From Gammaproteobacteria bacterium (GTDB lineage Bacteria; Pseudomonadota; Gammaproteobacteria; Arenicellales; JAJDZL01): 50,778 nucleotides of DNA. Both the position numbers and the translations under genes were made by a program. The stretch spans positions 1-50,778 of the forward strand of contig JAJDXD010000047.1 in NCBI GenBank assembly GCA_022823405.1, read 5' to 3'. Position 1 is the first letter of the stretch. Each line of letters opens with the position of its first letter. The notes beneath the pieces were generated by a model, which ran no database searches, had not been told where the DNA came from, and was given only the letters and a program-made list of their open reading frames with translations. Positions 36,139 to 45,076 of this stretch are shown in pieces.

Positions 36139-36165
36139 TTTCTTCCTCTTTGATATGAGTATATC

Positions 36166-36177
36166 CCGCCAAATTGG
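36166..36177 (-). repeat. 12-mer operator candidate, proximal copy
   Basis: CCGCCAAATTGG, part of the local palindrome GCCAAATTGGC (36168-36178), about 30 nt before the symporter start in the leader. Exact inverted partner at 36327-36338; 11 of its bases recur at 4813-4823 near ggt. Confidence 0.5.
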
Positions 36178-36326
36178 CTCGAAAGAGAAAGAGCCATCTG
36201 CTAACGGGAGGCGCTCTTAATTCACTAATCCTGAATTATAAGCAAGAACATTGATTCGATTGAGATTGAATTGCCCGGAAATGTAAGCAAAGCATCAGTA
36301 AATCAAACATATTGACGACAAATTCA

Positions 36327-36338
36327 CCAATTTGGCGG
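36327..36338 (+). repeat. 12-mer operator candidate, distal copy
   Basis: CCAATTTGGCGG, exact reverse complement of the copy at 36166-36177. The centres are 161 bp apart with the probable TATAAT between them, a geometry compatible with repressor looping. Confidence 0.5.
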
Positions 36339-36578
36339 TTTTCTGAAATCTAAGACTCTCCAAATTAATTCGGTGAAATCACTTGTACACTTACCAATGC
36401 TTAGATTCCGAAACGCGCAAAAATTTGTCTGAAATTAGCAGCTACGCGACACAAGTGTGTGAAGAACTTCAAGTGGGGAAATGATGCAGGAAAAGTAAAG
36501 TTCGACGCACATTTCCATTATTTAAGCATGAAAACTTTTCGATTAATTTATGTGATTGGCTTTCACATGTTAGAAAGA

Positions 36579-36827
36579 CTATTCGCCTTTTGACTCCAAC
36601 TCTAGTACTCGATCTTCGAGTTCGCTGATTTTCTCTAATGCCCGCTGCAGCACGGTCTCCTGGACTTCGATCTCTTCACGTGTAACAATATCCATATTCT
36701 CCAGCGTAATTCTAAAGCCAGCCAGTACTTTAGCCCTCACATCTTCTTTGAGATTTGGAGGCAACATCGATCCAGCCATGGACATAACACTTTCAATCAG
36801 CCTAGATTTTTCCGATTGTGAATTCAC
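36579..36827 (-). CDS. ubiK: Ubiquinone biosynthesis accessory factor UbiK
   Basis: An 82-residue protein of the YqiC/BMFP family. The middle has DVRAKVLAGFRITLENMDIV followed by TREEIEVQETVLQRALEKIS and a C-terminal coiled coil ELEDRVLELE, matching UbiK, which assists the aerobic ubiquinone assembly complex (with UbiJ) and binds lipids. The start is GTG. It lies 42 nt after surA and is the last gene of the lptD-surA-ubiK run. Confidence 0.85.
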   Translation of the reverse strand: MNSQSEKSRLIESVMSMAGSMLPPNLKEDVRAKVLAGFRITLENMDIVTREEIEVQETVLQRALEKISELEDRVLELESKGE

Positions 36828-36869
36828 CAGAATGCCAACCTGAGATGAAGACGATTCAGCTAGTGAGTC

Positions 36870-38174
36870 TCAGAATACTGAACGGTAATCGATGACTGCG
36901 GTTTCGCGAAGCTCATCAATCCAATTCGAAACTTCGTTCCGCAACTTGGTGTTGCGCAAGCGACTACGAACTAAGCTACGCATTCGCTGCTCTTGGGAGG
37001 CGTCCCTTAAGCCGCGATACTGAATAATAAAAACAATGTTTGCAATTTGCTGAACAGAAGAAACATCACCTATCTCCATATCAGCTAGTGGGCGTAAATA
37101 CTCAAAAGGTACTGAATCTTCAGGAATCCAGCCCATGTCACCACCTTGTTGCTTGGTCGAACTGTCGTGGGAGTAGACTTTTGCAATTTCACCAAAATCT
37201 CCACCACTCAGGATCGTGCGTCTCAGGTTCTCAAGCTGTTCCGCATTTACTTCAGAACCAGCTTGGTTGCTTGCCTGCAAAACTATTCTCGCAAGATGAA
37301 GTTCTTTGATTAACGGAAGTTCCGGACCAATGCTGGTTTGATGGTCATTGATCCGAGCAAAGAATATATTGCTACCTGAAACAATTGGACCGATGATCTG
37401 ATTAACTTTTGTTGGTGTCATTCTTTGTGCCAGAACTGGATCCAGATCGCTCGTTCGCACCCAGCCTAAGTCTCCTGCCTGAATGCCTTCAAATTGACTT
37501 GCTGCGATGGCTACCTGATAAAAATCACTACCCCTGTCAATCTCGTATTCGATGTCTCGTACAATCCGGCGCAACAATTGCTTCTGTTCAAAATTCATTG
37601 ACAAAGATTCTGAAACAACAATGACACTCAAATTAAACTCGTTGACGGGTTGAAAGCTTTCTTGGTTTATTGAAATGTATCGATCAATTTCCTCATCACG
37701 TATAGAAATTCTGGGTGCAACAATCTGCTGGACGAGTTTGTCTCGCAGCAAAGTTTCACTGATGGTACGCCGAAACACATCGATGCTGAATCCGCGTTTT
37801 GACAAATCTCTGAGAAAAGCTTTTTCCGAAATATTTCTTGATTCAAACTCTAGAGCAATTCTTTCGTCAATTTCTTCGGAAGTTAGTCCAATTCCGATTT
37901 CATTCGCACGCTGCTGCAACAGTCGGAAAACGATTGCATCATCCGTTGCCTGCTGTCTTGCAGCATCTAGATTCAGTGAGGACTGGCTACCATCTGAAGT
38001 CAAGAAGATCAGAAAATTCGACCGTTGCTCTATTTCCGACTCAGTGATTGGCGAACCGTTAACTGTAACTAGAATTCGATCAAGCACATCGGACTGTGCA
38101 TGCACAGATTGGATCGCGAGATTCAGAACTAGAAGCCACCAAATCACACAGGCTGTCATTATTTTTTTCAACAT
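36870..38174 (-). CDS. surA: Periplasmic chaperone/peptidyl-prolyl isomerase SurA
   Basis: A 434-residue protein. The signal peptide is 1-26 (cleavage after VHA). The N-terminal chaperone domain starts LDRILVTVNGSPITESEIEQR. Two parvulin domains follow, about 175-275 (SQFEGIQAGDLGWVRTSDL) and 285-390 (DSSTKQQGGDMGWIPEDSV). SurA escorts outer-membrane proteins, notably LptD. Its ATG overlaps the lptD stop by one base (TGATG), so the client and its chaperone are co-translated. Confidence 0.95.
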   Translation of the reverse strand: MLKKIMTACVIWWLLVLNLAIQSVHAQSDVLDRILVTVNGSPITESEIEQRSNFLIFLTSDGSQSSLNLDAARQQATDDAIVFRLLQQRANEIGIGLTSEEIDERIALEFESRNISEKAFLRDLSKRGFSIDVFRRTISETLLRDKLVQQIVAPRISIRDEEIDRYISINQESFQPVNEFNLSVIVVSESLSMNFEQKQLLRRIVRDIEYEIDRGSDFYQVAIAASQFEGIQAGDLGWVRTSDLDPVLAQRMTPTKVNQIIGPIVSGSNIFFARINDHQTSIGPELPLIKELHLARIVLQASNQAGSEVNAEQLENLRRTILSGGDFGEIAKVYSHDSSTKQQGGDMGWIPEDSVPFEYLRPLADMEIGDVSSVQQIANIVFIIQYRGLRDASQEQRMRSLVRSRLRNTKLRNEVSNWIDELRETAVIDYRSVF

Positions 38175-40351
38175 CAGTACTGAGGTGTTATGTCAAACAC
38201 AAGGCCAATAGAGTTGTCATACGATCCATTCAGCTGCCTTTCTCGTTCCAAGTTCACACCCACCCTTGTGCAACAAGATTGATAGTTCAGTAAAATTCTG
38301 GCACTTTCGAGTTCATTTGGTTGAAACGACCGAATGAACTGAAAACCCAAGAGCCAACCGCTATCCAGTTCAAAATTGAGTTCATTTCCCCACTGCGACT
38401 CATCATTCCTTTGATGACGAAATATGCTGGTCAAATCGGACTTTTCTGAGAAACTGTGAATCAGTCGCATCGTAGAAGATGAAATTTTATTAGTTTCAGT
38501 GGATACCAGTGCGTGGTAACCAAATTCTGTTTCGTGAAAGTTAACGCCTGTTTCAAAATAGATGTCCGATTTTCGCAATTCATCTTGTGATGAATTATCC
38601 TGTGAACTCTGATCGCCGGAATCAGTCACGCTCAAAGTATGACCTCCAGGATAGAATACCCGACCCATTCCAATCGAACCCTCTAGGGACGAATTTGTCA
38701 GATTATCGTAATGTGCTGAAATTCCAACACTAATCTGATCGGCATCACGCACACGATCTCCCCCAATATACGGACCATCTTGAAATAGCCGCTCGTAAGT
38801 ATCCAATCTCATCAAAGTTGTATCGAAGTTAGGATGATTCGATTGTTCGACATCATCACTGGAAAGGATCTTTAAGCGGGGAATCAGCGTCCATCGATCT
38901 CCAGAGTCATTCGTACTATACCTCTCAAAAAACAATTTTCCATCCAAACTAGCAAAGGTCGATTCTGCGTCCATCGTAGCTGTTTGATTCCCGGCGGGTT
39001 GATCTAGTCGATACTTCAAAATTTCTCCACCCACTTCCAAATTGGTTTCGAAATATGAATTGGCGATTCGGGTACTGAGCACTGTCTGCCCATGGACACG
39101 CCGCGCGCTTGGCCTACCTTTTTTTCGAAACTTGTCTGAAACGATACTCGTTGCTATTGCACTGTTTCTGGCTACAGGAAATACGTGGTCAACAGAAATC
39201 CAAGGCTCTCGATTGTAAGGTTCGTCCGCCGACGTAAATCCGGGTTGCGAGTTGAGAAATTTGTGCACTCCCGCTGAGACCAGCATTCCGTGGTTTGCGT
39301 AACTCAGACTTACGTTCTGTTCCAGAAAGTCCGGATCTCTAACACTGAAATCACCTTCATAATCATAAAGATACTTATCATCAGACACCCAGCCTATGTC
39401 AAAACTGGAATAGAGACTGCCACCATCATGTAATTTGCCAGTTATTTCTCCAGCATAGCGTTGGTCTCGATTGATATATCGCTCATCTCGCGGCATGTAC
39501 TCACCCAGAAGCATCAAGTCGGAGTATTGACCCAGATAGCGGTACTCTGTGTATAACTGGGCGCCGCGTTTCGAGTGGTAAGTCGCTGTCAATGTTGCAT
39601 CCTGATTCGGTGCGAGATTGAAATAGTACGGAACCTCAATACTGGTTCCTCTCTTTTCACTCGAGCCGAACTTCGGATATAAGAAACCGCTCAGTCGATC
39701 ACTTCCGATAGGAAATCGAAGGTATGGCAGTTGCATAATAGGTATGTTTTTGAATCGAATCTTCGGATTTCTAGCAATGCCCTGTCTGCTATGAGGGTCC
39801 AATGTTACTTCCGAAGATGACATCATCACGTCATCGTTACCTTCAGGACACAATGTAAAGTCAATGTCCTCCAGGCGAAGTATTTCTTGCTGAGTCTCAA
39901 ATTGTTTTGCTTGCCCGCGTGCGCGCATATACCAGATTGATGGGTCGTTCTCATCATGTTCGTACAGGCTGAACTCCAAATCTCTAGCAGTGAAATGATC
40001 TTGATCGACTTGAAATGTAACAGAATCTGCGTCGATTTGTAAACCCTCGGACAAGATACGACTGTTACCTTCGCCCCTGATAACGTTGTTTTCCTGGTCA
40101 AAGAAAATTTTGTCTGCCCCAATCACATGTTGTGATGTGCTAAAGGTAGGTTTGCCAGGTGAGATCAGGTGATCAAATATAGGTTTCGTTTGCAGACCGA
40201 ATTCGTTGTCACCGTTGCTAACCTTTTCGAACTGCAAGGCCGGTGAAGGCAGGTAGCACTGTTCAGTTTCCTGCGCCTGCAGCACAGTCCCCCACAGCGC
40301 GAATAACGCAATACTGACTCCAAAATATAGTCTCACACAATATCGCTTCAT
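38174..40351 (-). CDS. lptD: LPS-assembly protein LptD
   Basis: A 725-residue outer-membrane protein. The signal peptide is about 1-26 (LQA). The N-terminal jellyroll (OstA-like, about 70-180) contains ADKIFFDQENNVIRGEG and ARDLEFSLYEHDE. The C-terminal part is a large beta-barrel. The four conserved cysteines needed for the interlocking disulfides are present: Cys32, Cys168 and Cys693-Cys694 near the C-terminus (NYQSCCTRVG). It places LPS on the cell surface with LptE (not in the window). First gene of lptD-surA-ubiK; pdxA and ksgA, often downstream of surA, are absent. Confidence 0.95.
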   Translation of the reverse strand: MKRYCVRLYFGVSIALFALWGTVLQAQETEQCYLPSPALQFEKVSNGDNEFGLQTKPIFDHLISPGKPTFSTSQHVIGADKIFFDQENNVIRGEGNSRILSEGLQIDADSVTFQVDQDHFTARDLEFSLYEHDENDPSIWYMRARGQAKQFETQQEILRLEDIDFTLCPEGNDDVMMSSSEVTLDPHSRQGIARNPKIRFKNIPIMQLPYLRFPIGSDRLSGFLYPKFGSSEKRGTSIEVPYYFNLAPNQDATLTATYHSKRGAQLYTEYRYLGQYSDLMLLGEYMPRDERYINRDQRYAGEITGKLHDGGSLYSSFDIGWVSDDKYLYDYEGDFSVRDPDFLEQNVSLSYANHGMLVSAGVHKFLNSQPGFTSADEPYNREPWISVDHVFPVARNSAIATSIVSDKFRKKGRPSARRVHGQTVLSTRIANSYFETNLEVGGEILKYRLDQPAGNQTATMDAESTFASLDGKLFFERYSTNDSGDRWTLIPRLKILSSDDVEQSNHPNFDTTLMRLDTYERLFQDGPYIGGDRVRDADQISVGISAHYDNLTNSSLEGSIGMGRVFYPGGHTLSVTDSGDQSSQDNSSQDELRKSDIYFETGVNFHETEFGYHALVSTETNKISSSTMRLIHSFSEKSDLTSIFRHQRNDESQWGNELNFELDSGWLLGFQFIRSFQPNELESARILLNYQSCCTRVGVNLERERQLNGSYDNSIGLVFDITPQY

Positions 40352-40759
40352 GATTCAGACTTTACAGAGTGCATGGAATCTAAACGTATTATTTTTTTCA
40401 AAGCTCAGAACTTTTTTCTGAAACGAGTCGCGCGATTGAATTTGAATACGACACGACAAGAGATATCAGTCATCCAGGTATATTATGAATTATGGCTTTA
40501 AATTGTTCGAATTGGCTACCAATTGAACGGATTGTGTACAAACAATAAGCTAGTGAAATGCTTCAGAGCAAAACGGTTAAAATTCTTATGCCTAGTCAAG
40601 GTTTGTACAACTGCCAGGAATGTCTGTTACAGCCAATTTGCTCGCTTACGCACGGAATTTACTGAACCACCTGGAAACTAGAAATTTACATTTTCTTTTT
40701 CTTTGTTCAAAAGTCACTTATACAATCAGCCAAGAGGTCAATACCTCAGATAGGGAATT
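40352..40759. promoter_or_regulatory. 408-nt divergent spacer between lptD and amgK
   Basis: No gene was recognised. It should hold the lptD promoter (leftward) and the amgK promoter (rightward). A small hairpin GAGGT-CAAT-ACCTC at about 40734-40747 lies just before the amgK ribosome-binding sequence AGGGA and could affect initiation. No clear sigmaE-type or sigma70 pair was identified. Confidence 0.4.
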
Positions 40760-41779
40760 ATGGCTCTAACAAGGAGTGATTTGATTCGTTTTGCTCAGGA
40801 AGACAGACGAATCTTGCAACTTGCAGATTGGGTGATCACAGTTCTCGGAAACGATCTTGAGTTTATTGAGTTTGCCTCTGAAGATGCAAGTTTCCGACGC
40901 TATTTTCGAATCGGTTATAAGAACAATAGTTTTATCGTTATGGATTCACCTGTGAATTCAGCGGAATTTGAGGCCTTCATCAGAATATCGATAAAATTTA
41001 AAGAAATCGGCTTGAATGTCCCTGAAGTTTTCGCTGCCGATTACCAAAACGGATTCGCACTGATTACCGATTTTGGCAAAACCACTTATCTTGCTAAATT
41101 GTCTTCATCAACCGCGAACTCATTGTACGAAGATGCAATAGATTCCATTGTGCGGTTACAGAAATCGAGTTTCTCGGATGTTGAATTCTTACCGCCGTTC
41201 AGCAAGGAACTGATTTATTCGGAAATGGAGTTATTCAGACAGTGGTATTTAAAGAAACATTTGAAAATGAAAATTCCTGCTGAAGTCAACGAGGTTCTTG
41301 ACCATGCATTTGGAATACTGTGCGCCAAGGCTCAAAGTCAGCTTAAGGTTTGGGTTCATCTAGACTATCACTCACGCAACCTTATGGTTGTTGAAAATGG
41401 GAATCCAGGTATTCTCGATTTTCAAAATGCGGTCTACGGGCCCATTAGCTATGATCTGGTTTCATTGCTACGAGATTGCTATATTGTCTGGGATCAGGAT
41501 GACATTGATCAGTGGATCAGGCTTTATTTGATCAAGGCAAGACAAGGCGACGTGAAAATTGAACTTGATGAACCTCAGTTCAAGGAGTGGTTCGACTGGA
41601 TGGGGGTTCAACGTCACATTAAAGTTGCCGGCATATTTTCCCGCCTGTATTACCGGGATAAAAAGCCGAACTATTTGAGTGACATTCCAAGAGTGATGGC
41701 ATATATCAAGAATGTATGCAAACGCTACCCACATTTGAGACCTCTGCACGACCTGGTGGTGCAACTACCTATTTCTTGA
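40760..41779 (+). CDS. amgK: N-acetylmuramate/N-acetylglucosamine kinase AmgK
   Basis: A 339-residue aminoglycoside-phosphotransferase-fold kinase. The catalytic loop is VHLDYHSRNLMVV (Asp202) and the magnesium site GILDFQNAVYGPISYDLVSL (Asp220), followed by LLRDCYIVWD, a block typical of AmgK. It phosphorylates MurNAc at the anomeric position in the recycling route that bypasses de novo UDP-MurNAc synthesis. The start ATG follows AGGGA. It lies 7 nt before murU, the standard partner. Confidence 0.92.
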   Translation: MALTRSDLIRFAQEDRRILQLADWVITVLGNDLEFIEFASEDASFRRYFRIGYKNNSFIVMDSPVNSAEFEAFIRISIKFKEIGLNVPEVFAADYQNGFALITDFGKTTYLAKLSSSTANSLYEDAIDSIVRLQKSSFSDVEFLPPFSKELIYSEMELFRQWYLKKHLKMKIPAEVNEVLDHAFGILCAKAQSQLKVWVHLDYHSRNLMVVENGNPGILDFQNAVYGPISYDLVSLLRDCYIVWDQDDIDQWIRLYLIKARQGDVKIELDEPQFKEWFDWMGVQRHIKVAGIFSRLYYRDKKPNYLSDIPRVMAYIKNVCKRYPHLRPLHDLVVQLPIS

Positions 41780-41786
41780 TTCGCTC

Positions 41787-42482
41787 ATGGACGCAATGAT
41801 CTTGAGCGCTGGTGAAGGAAGACGGATGCGCCCGCTCACTCTAACGACACCCAAGCCATTGCTCAAGGTCGGAAAACAGAGCCTGATTGAACATCATCTT
41901 AATCGACTGAAATCTGCAGGAATAACTAACGTCGTCATAAACACCTCTTATGCCGGTGAGAAATTTATACAAACTCTTGGAGACGGAACTGATTACGGAG
42001 TCAATATTAAGTATTCTCACGAAGAAGGCACCCGGCTGGAAACAGGTGGGGGAATTCAGAATGCGCTGCCGTTGCTTGAATCCGACCCATTTTTAGTGGT
42101 GAACGCTGACATATGGACAGACTATTCTTTCGACGCAATCAGCATAACCGACAATTTTGACTGCTGTCTGATCCTCGTCAATAACCCTAAACATAATTGT
42201 GACGGAGATTTTGTGTTAAATGAGGGCGTGGTTCAGATACGAGATTCCGAGCAGTCTGCTCAGAGCTTTACATATAGCGGAATTTCTTTGATGCGAAAGT
42301 CATTGTTCGATGATGACAGAGGCGTGATCTTTCCGCTTATTGACGTTTTTATTGACTGTATTCGTCGTGGAAAACTAACAGGGCAATACTATGGCGGCAA
42401 GTGGATGGATATCGGCACTCCAGAAAGACTCAATGAACTGGAAAAAATGATTCAGTCGGAGCCGGTTCAGGCGACTGCTTAG
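41787..42482 (+). CDS. murU: N-acetylmuramate alpha-1-phosphate uridylyltransferase MurU
   Basis: A 231-residue nucleotidyltransferase. The signature loop is AMILSAGEGRRMRPLTLTTP followed by KPLLKVG. The metal-site motif FLVVNADIWTD and a late WMDIGTPERL are typical of sugar-1-phosphate uridylyltransferases. With AmgK it converts MurNAc to UDP-MurNAc. In organisms with this route, wall precursor supply is less dependent on MurA. Second gene of the amgK-murU pair; convergent with lipB. Confidence 0.92.
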   Translation: MDAMILSAGEGRRMRPLTLTTPKPLLKVGKQSLIEHHLNRLKSAGITNVVINTSYAGEKFIQTLGDGTDYGVNIKYSHEEGTRLETGGGIQNALPLLESDPFLVVNADIWTDYSFDAISITDNFDCCLILVNNPKHNCDGDFVLNEGVVQIRDSEQSAQSFTYSGISLMRKSLFDDDRGVIFPLIDVFIDCIRRGKLTGQYYGGKWMDIGTPERLNELEKMIQSEPVQATA

Positions 42483-42563
42483 TTTCAGTTATCAGTCATG
42501 TTAGTTTGAACACAGTGTTTTTGGTTCAGCAATCAACGAGTTGAATTTAACAAAACTGGGTGT

Positions 42564-42589
42564 GAAATCTGCCAGATTTCTTTGATTTT
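42564..42589 (+). terminator. Weak terminator candidate after amgK-murU
   Basis: GAAATC (42564-42569) and GATTTC (42575-42580) pair across a 5-nt loop, followed by TTTGATTTT. The stem is AT-rich, so efficiency is doubtful. The position between convergent murU and lipB is right for a terminator. Confidence 0.4.
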
Positions 42590-42593
42590 AAAT

Positions 42594-43250
42594 TTACCCT
42601 GTTACAGAATTGACGCCTCTAACATAGGTAATTTGTAGATAACCAAGTTCATGAGCCAGCGATTCAGCACAGCGTGTCGCAATTTCATTCAGTTCACAAT
42701 TTGCGCCTAGTTCGTGCATTGTGGTTACTTCAAGATCCTTGTACCCACAAACATCAATTGACTCGAAGGGAGAGGTATCCATATTCACATTCAAACTTAA
42801 TCCGTGGTAGGTACAACCACGACTGACTCGAATACCTAAAGAAGCGACTTTCCTCCCTTTGACATAAACTCCGGGTGCTTTGGGACGAACCCGCCCATCT
42901 ATTTGGTAATATCGCAGAGTCGCGATAATGCCGGCTTCAATCGAATTTATGAGGTTTCGAACACCTTGATTGCGGCGCCTTAAGTCAAGCAGCAAGTAAA
43001 TTACCAACTGACCTGGACCGTGATACGTAATCTGTCCTCCTCGATCAGTTGAAACTATCGGAATATTACTTGATCCGAAAGGTAGTTGACGACAGCTGTA
43101 TCCCTGTGTGTAAACCGGATGGTGTTCAAGCAGCCAAAGCTCATCCCGTACTTCGAAATTTCGACGGCGGGTAAACTCCTGCATTCCCTCCATAGTTTTC
43201 TGGTAGTCAACCCGACCTAGCCTTCGGACGAGGAGCTGGTGAACATTCAA
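42594..43250 (-). CDS. lipB: Octanoyl-ACP:protein octanoyltransferase
   Basis: A 218-residue transferase from the TTG start chosen here. AGGAG sits 7 nt upstream of this TTG, while a GTG eight codons earlier has no such site. With this start the catalytic Lys134 (RKVASLGIRV) and Cys168 (DVCGYKDLEV) fall within one residue of the E. coli positions 135 and 169. GQITYHGPGQLVIYLLLDLR is also diagnostic. It attaches octanoate to apo-lipoyl domains, the first lipoylation step. lipA is not in the window. It is last in the elongasome gene run, after rlpA. Confidence 0.93.
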   Translation of the reverse strand: MNVHQLLVRRLGRVDYQKTMEGMQEFTRRRNFEVRDELWLLEHHPVYTQGYSCRQLPFGSSNIPIVSTDRGGQITYHGPGQLVIYLLLDLRRRNQGVRNLINSIEAGIIATLRYYQIDGRVRPKAPGVYVKGRKVASLGIRVSRGCTYHGLSLNVNMDTSPFESIDVCGYKDLEVTTMHELGANCELNEIATRCAESLAHELGYLQITYVRGVNSVTG

Positions 43251-43289
43251 CAGTAGACTCCTGGGAGGCTGCACCGAAGAATTTTCAGC

Positions 43290-44042
43290 CTACTCCCGAA
43301 AAATTACAGGAGATTCTGTAAGGTGAATGAGTAGATCTTCCACGACATTAGCCGTTTTTTCTGCCGATTGGTAAGGTCCGACTAATACCTGATACATTGT
43401 CGAGCCATAAACGTTTTTAGAACGTATATGTGCCTTTTTGAATCCAGAATTTTTTAGTTTGTTGGTTAATTTGTCTGCATTATCGCGGCTACTGAATACT
43501 CCGGTCGATATGAGATAGTTGTAGTCAGCTTTACTCAAAGAAGTAGACGTACTGACCCATGGGGTAACCGCCTCTACCAACACCGGCCCTGTGCCAGGAC
43601 CAATTAAATTAAGTTCCTTGGCAGCCGTATACGACAAATCAATAATCCGATCGTCAACAAACGGTCCGCGATCATTGACCCTTACAATTACTTTACGATT
43701 GTTCTTGAGATTGGTTACCTCAACGTAAGTTGGCAACGGTAGAGTTTTATGGGCCGCTGTCATCGCGTACATGTCGTATGTTTCACCACTTGAGGTACGC
43801 CTACCATGAAACTTCTTCCCGTACCACGAGGCTATTCCTTTTTCCCGATAACCGACCGAAGACGAAAGGGGAAAGTAGGTAACACCGAAAACAGTGTAGA
43901 CATTATTTCCCGTACGACTATATGGCTCACGCTTTATGTCAGAATAGTCGATGTGCTTTTGAACTGATTTCATCGGCAGACCTGAACAGCCTACCACCGC
44001 AATGGCCAGCAGACAGGTGAATATACTGAGAGCAGTTCGCAT
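43290..44042 (-). CDS. rlpA: RlpA-type septal lipoprotein / lytic transglycosylase
   Basis: A 250-residue lipoprotein. Residues 1-19 end in a lipobox (AVVGC, Cys19). The double-psi beta-barrel domain has GIASWYGKKFHGRRTSSGE and NDRGPFVDDRIIDLS, including the Asp expected in the catalytic site. The C-terminal SPOR domain (about 170-250, YLISTGVFSSRDNADKL) binds denuded glycan at the septum. It cleaves peptide-free peptidoglycan strands in homologues. It lies 2 nt after mltB and 39 nt before lipB; dacA, usual between them, is missing. Confidence 0.92.
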   Translation of the reverse strand: MRTALSIFTCLLAIAVVGCSGLPMKSVQKHIDYSDIKREPYSRTGNNVYTVFGVTYFPLSSSVGYREKGIASWYGKKFHGRRTSSGETYDMYAMTAAHKTLPLPTYVEVTNLKNNRKVIVRVNDRGPFVDDRIIDLSYTAAKELNLIGPGTGPVLVEAVTPWVSTSTSLSKADYNYLISTGVFSSRDNADKLTNKLKNSGFKKAHIRSKNVYGSTMYQVLVGPYQSAEKTANVVEDLLIHLTESPVIFRE

Positions 44043-44044
44043 GA

Positions 44045-45076
44045 TTAGTTCTTGCTGCGTTTGGCAGAAATCAGATTCGCCAATTCCGTTACTGCCATTG
44101 CATACAAGCTGCTACGGTTATAAGTGGTGATGACGTAGAAGTTTGGAAATGCAACTCGATATTCAAACTGATCCGCTTTTGTTTCGAGCTTTACAACTCC
44201 AATATCTTGTTCTGGCTCAATTGCTACCTGCTGATCTAGTAGTTTGACCTGGTCGGCAATTTCACCAAATGTCCGGTCCGTTTTCAATCCGCTCGTTGGG
44301 ACAAGTTCGACATTATTGGCATCCTTTAGCGTTAGTGATTTGAATATTGGCCCTCCAGCTGACCAGCCATGTCTGCTCAAGTAATTGCCGATGCTCCCGA
44401 TTGCATCAGCTGTCTCTGTCAATAAGTCGCGCCGCTGATTACCGTTGAAATCAACCGCGTAGTATCTATAACTGCTAGAGATAAACTGAGGGATTCCCAT
44501 TGCGCCAGCATAAGAACCTTGAACATCAAACACATCCAGATTTTCTTCTTCGGCCAACCTGATAAATTCAGCTAATTCTTTCTGGAAGAATTCTTTTCTT
44601 CTAGGGTATCCAAGAACCAAGGTTACCAAACTGTCAATTACCCGATGACGCCCAGTAATTGTTCCAAAACGCGTTTCCACCCCGATAATCGCAACGATGA
44701 TTGCAGCGTCTACACCGAATTCTTCTTCCGCACGCTTGAGAGTGTTTTCATGCGTGTTCCAGAATTTAACTCCCAATTTCACGTTTGAATCGGTAAGGAA
44801 TATTTTGCGATACCTGTGCCATGGAAACTTCTCTGCAGGACGGGTAATTGCTTCAATTATTGATTCCGTATAAACGGCATCTCGAACGATTGCTTCAACC
44901 CAAACTGAATCGAGTCCAGAATCTGTTGACAGCTCTGATACTAAATTCCTCGCAGCTGGATAATCTTCAAAGTCGACTGCGCTAGCTTTCTCAATCACAA
45001 AGAAACTGCAAGCCAAACTTAGCCCTACCAAAAGCGATAAATTTACCCAAAAATAACTAAGCCGTACGCTTGGCAT
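44045..45076 (-). CDS. mltB: Membrane-bound lytic transglycosylase MltB
   Basis: A 343-residue family 3 lytic transglycosylase. The catalytic glutamate is Glu134 in IIGVETRFG; FDVQGSYAGAMGIPQFISSS and DLLTETADAIGSIGNYL follow as usual. The N-terminus is hydrophobic (LSLLVGLSLACSFFVI). A Cys at 23 is present, but the preceding residues fit a lipobox poorly, so it may be cleaved by signal peptidase I after ASA. It cuts glycan strands to 1,6-anhydro-MurNAc ends, feeding the recycling enzymes seen elsewhere in the window. Its start overlaps the rodA end by 20 nt. Confidence 0.93.
   Translation of the reverse strand: MPSVRLSYFWVNLSLLVGLSLACSFFVIEKASAVDFEDYPAARNLVSELSTDSGLDSVWVEAIVRDAVYTESIIEAITRPAEKFPWHRYRKIFLTDSNVKLGVKFWNTHENTLKRAEEEFGVDAAIIVAIIGVETRFGTITGRHRVIDSLVTLVLGYPRRKEFFQKELAEFIRLAEEENLDVFDVQGSYAGAMGIPQFISSSYRYYAVDFNGNQRRDLLTETADAIGSIGNYLSRHGWSAGGPIFKSLTLKDANNVELVPTSGLKTDRTFGEIADQVKLLDQQVAIEPEQDIGVVKLETKADQFEYRVAFPNFYVITTYNRSSLYAMAVTELANLISAKRSKN

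Larger units (their letters stand above)
36139..36578. promoter_or_regulatory. 440-nt spacer holding the symporter promoter
   Basis: On the minus strand a perfect TATAAT is formed at 36240-36235, giving a leader of roughly 90 nt; its -35 is weak. CCGCCAAATTGG (36166-36177) lies in the leader and its exact reverse complement CCAATTTGGCGG (36327-36338) lies upstream of the promoter. A small GGCTC/GAGCC hairpin lies next to the first copy. The right part should contain the end of the lptD-surA-ubiK transcript, but only a weak ATGTG/CACAT hairpin was seen near 36550-36568. Confidence 0.45.
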
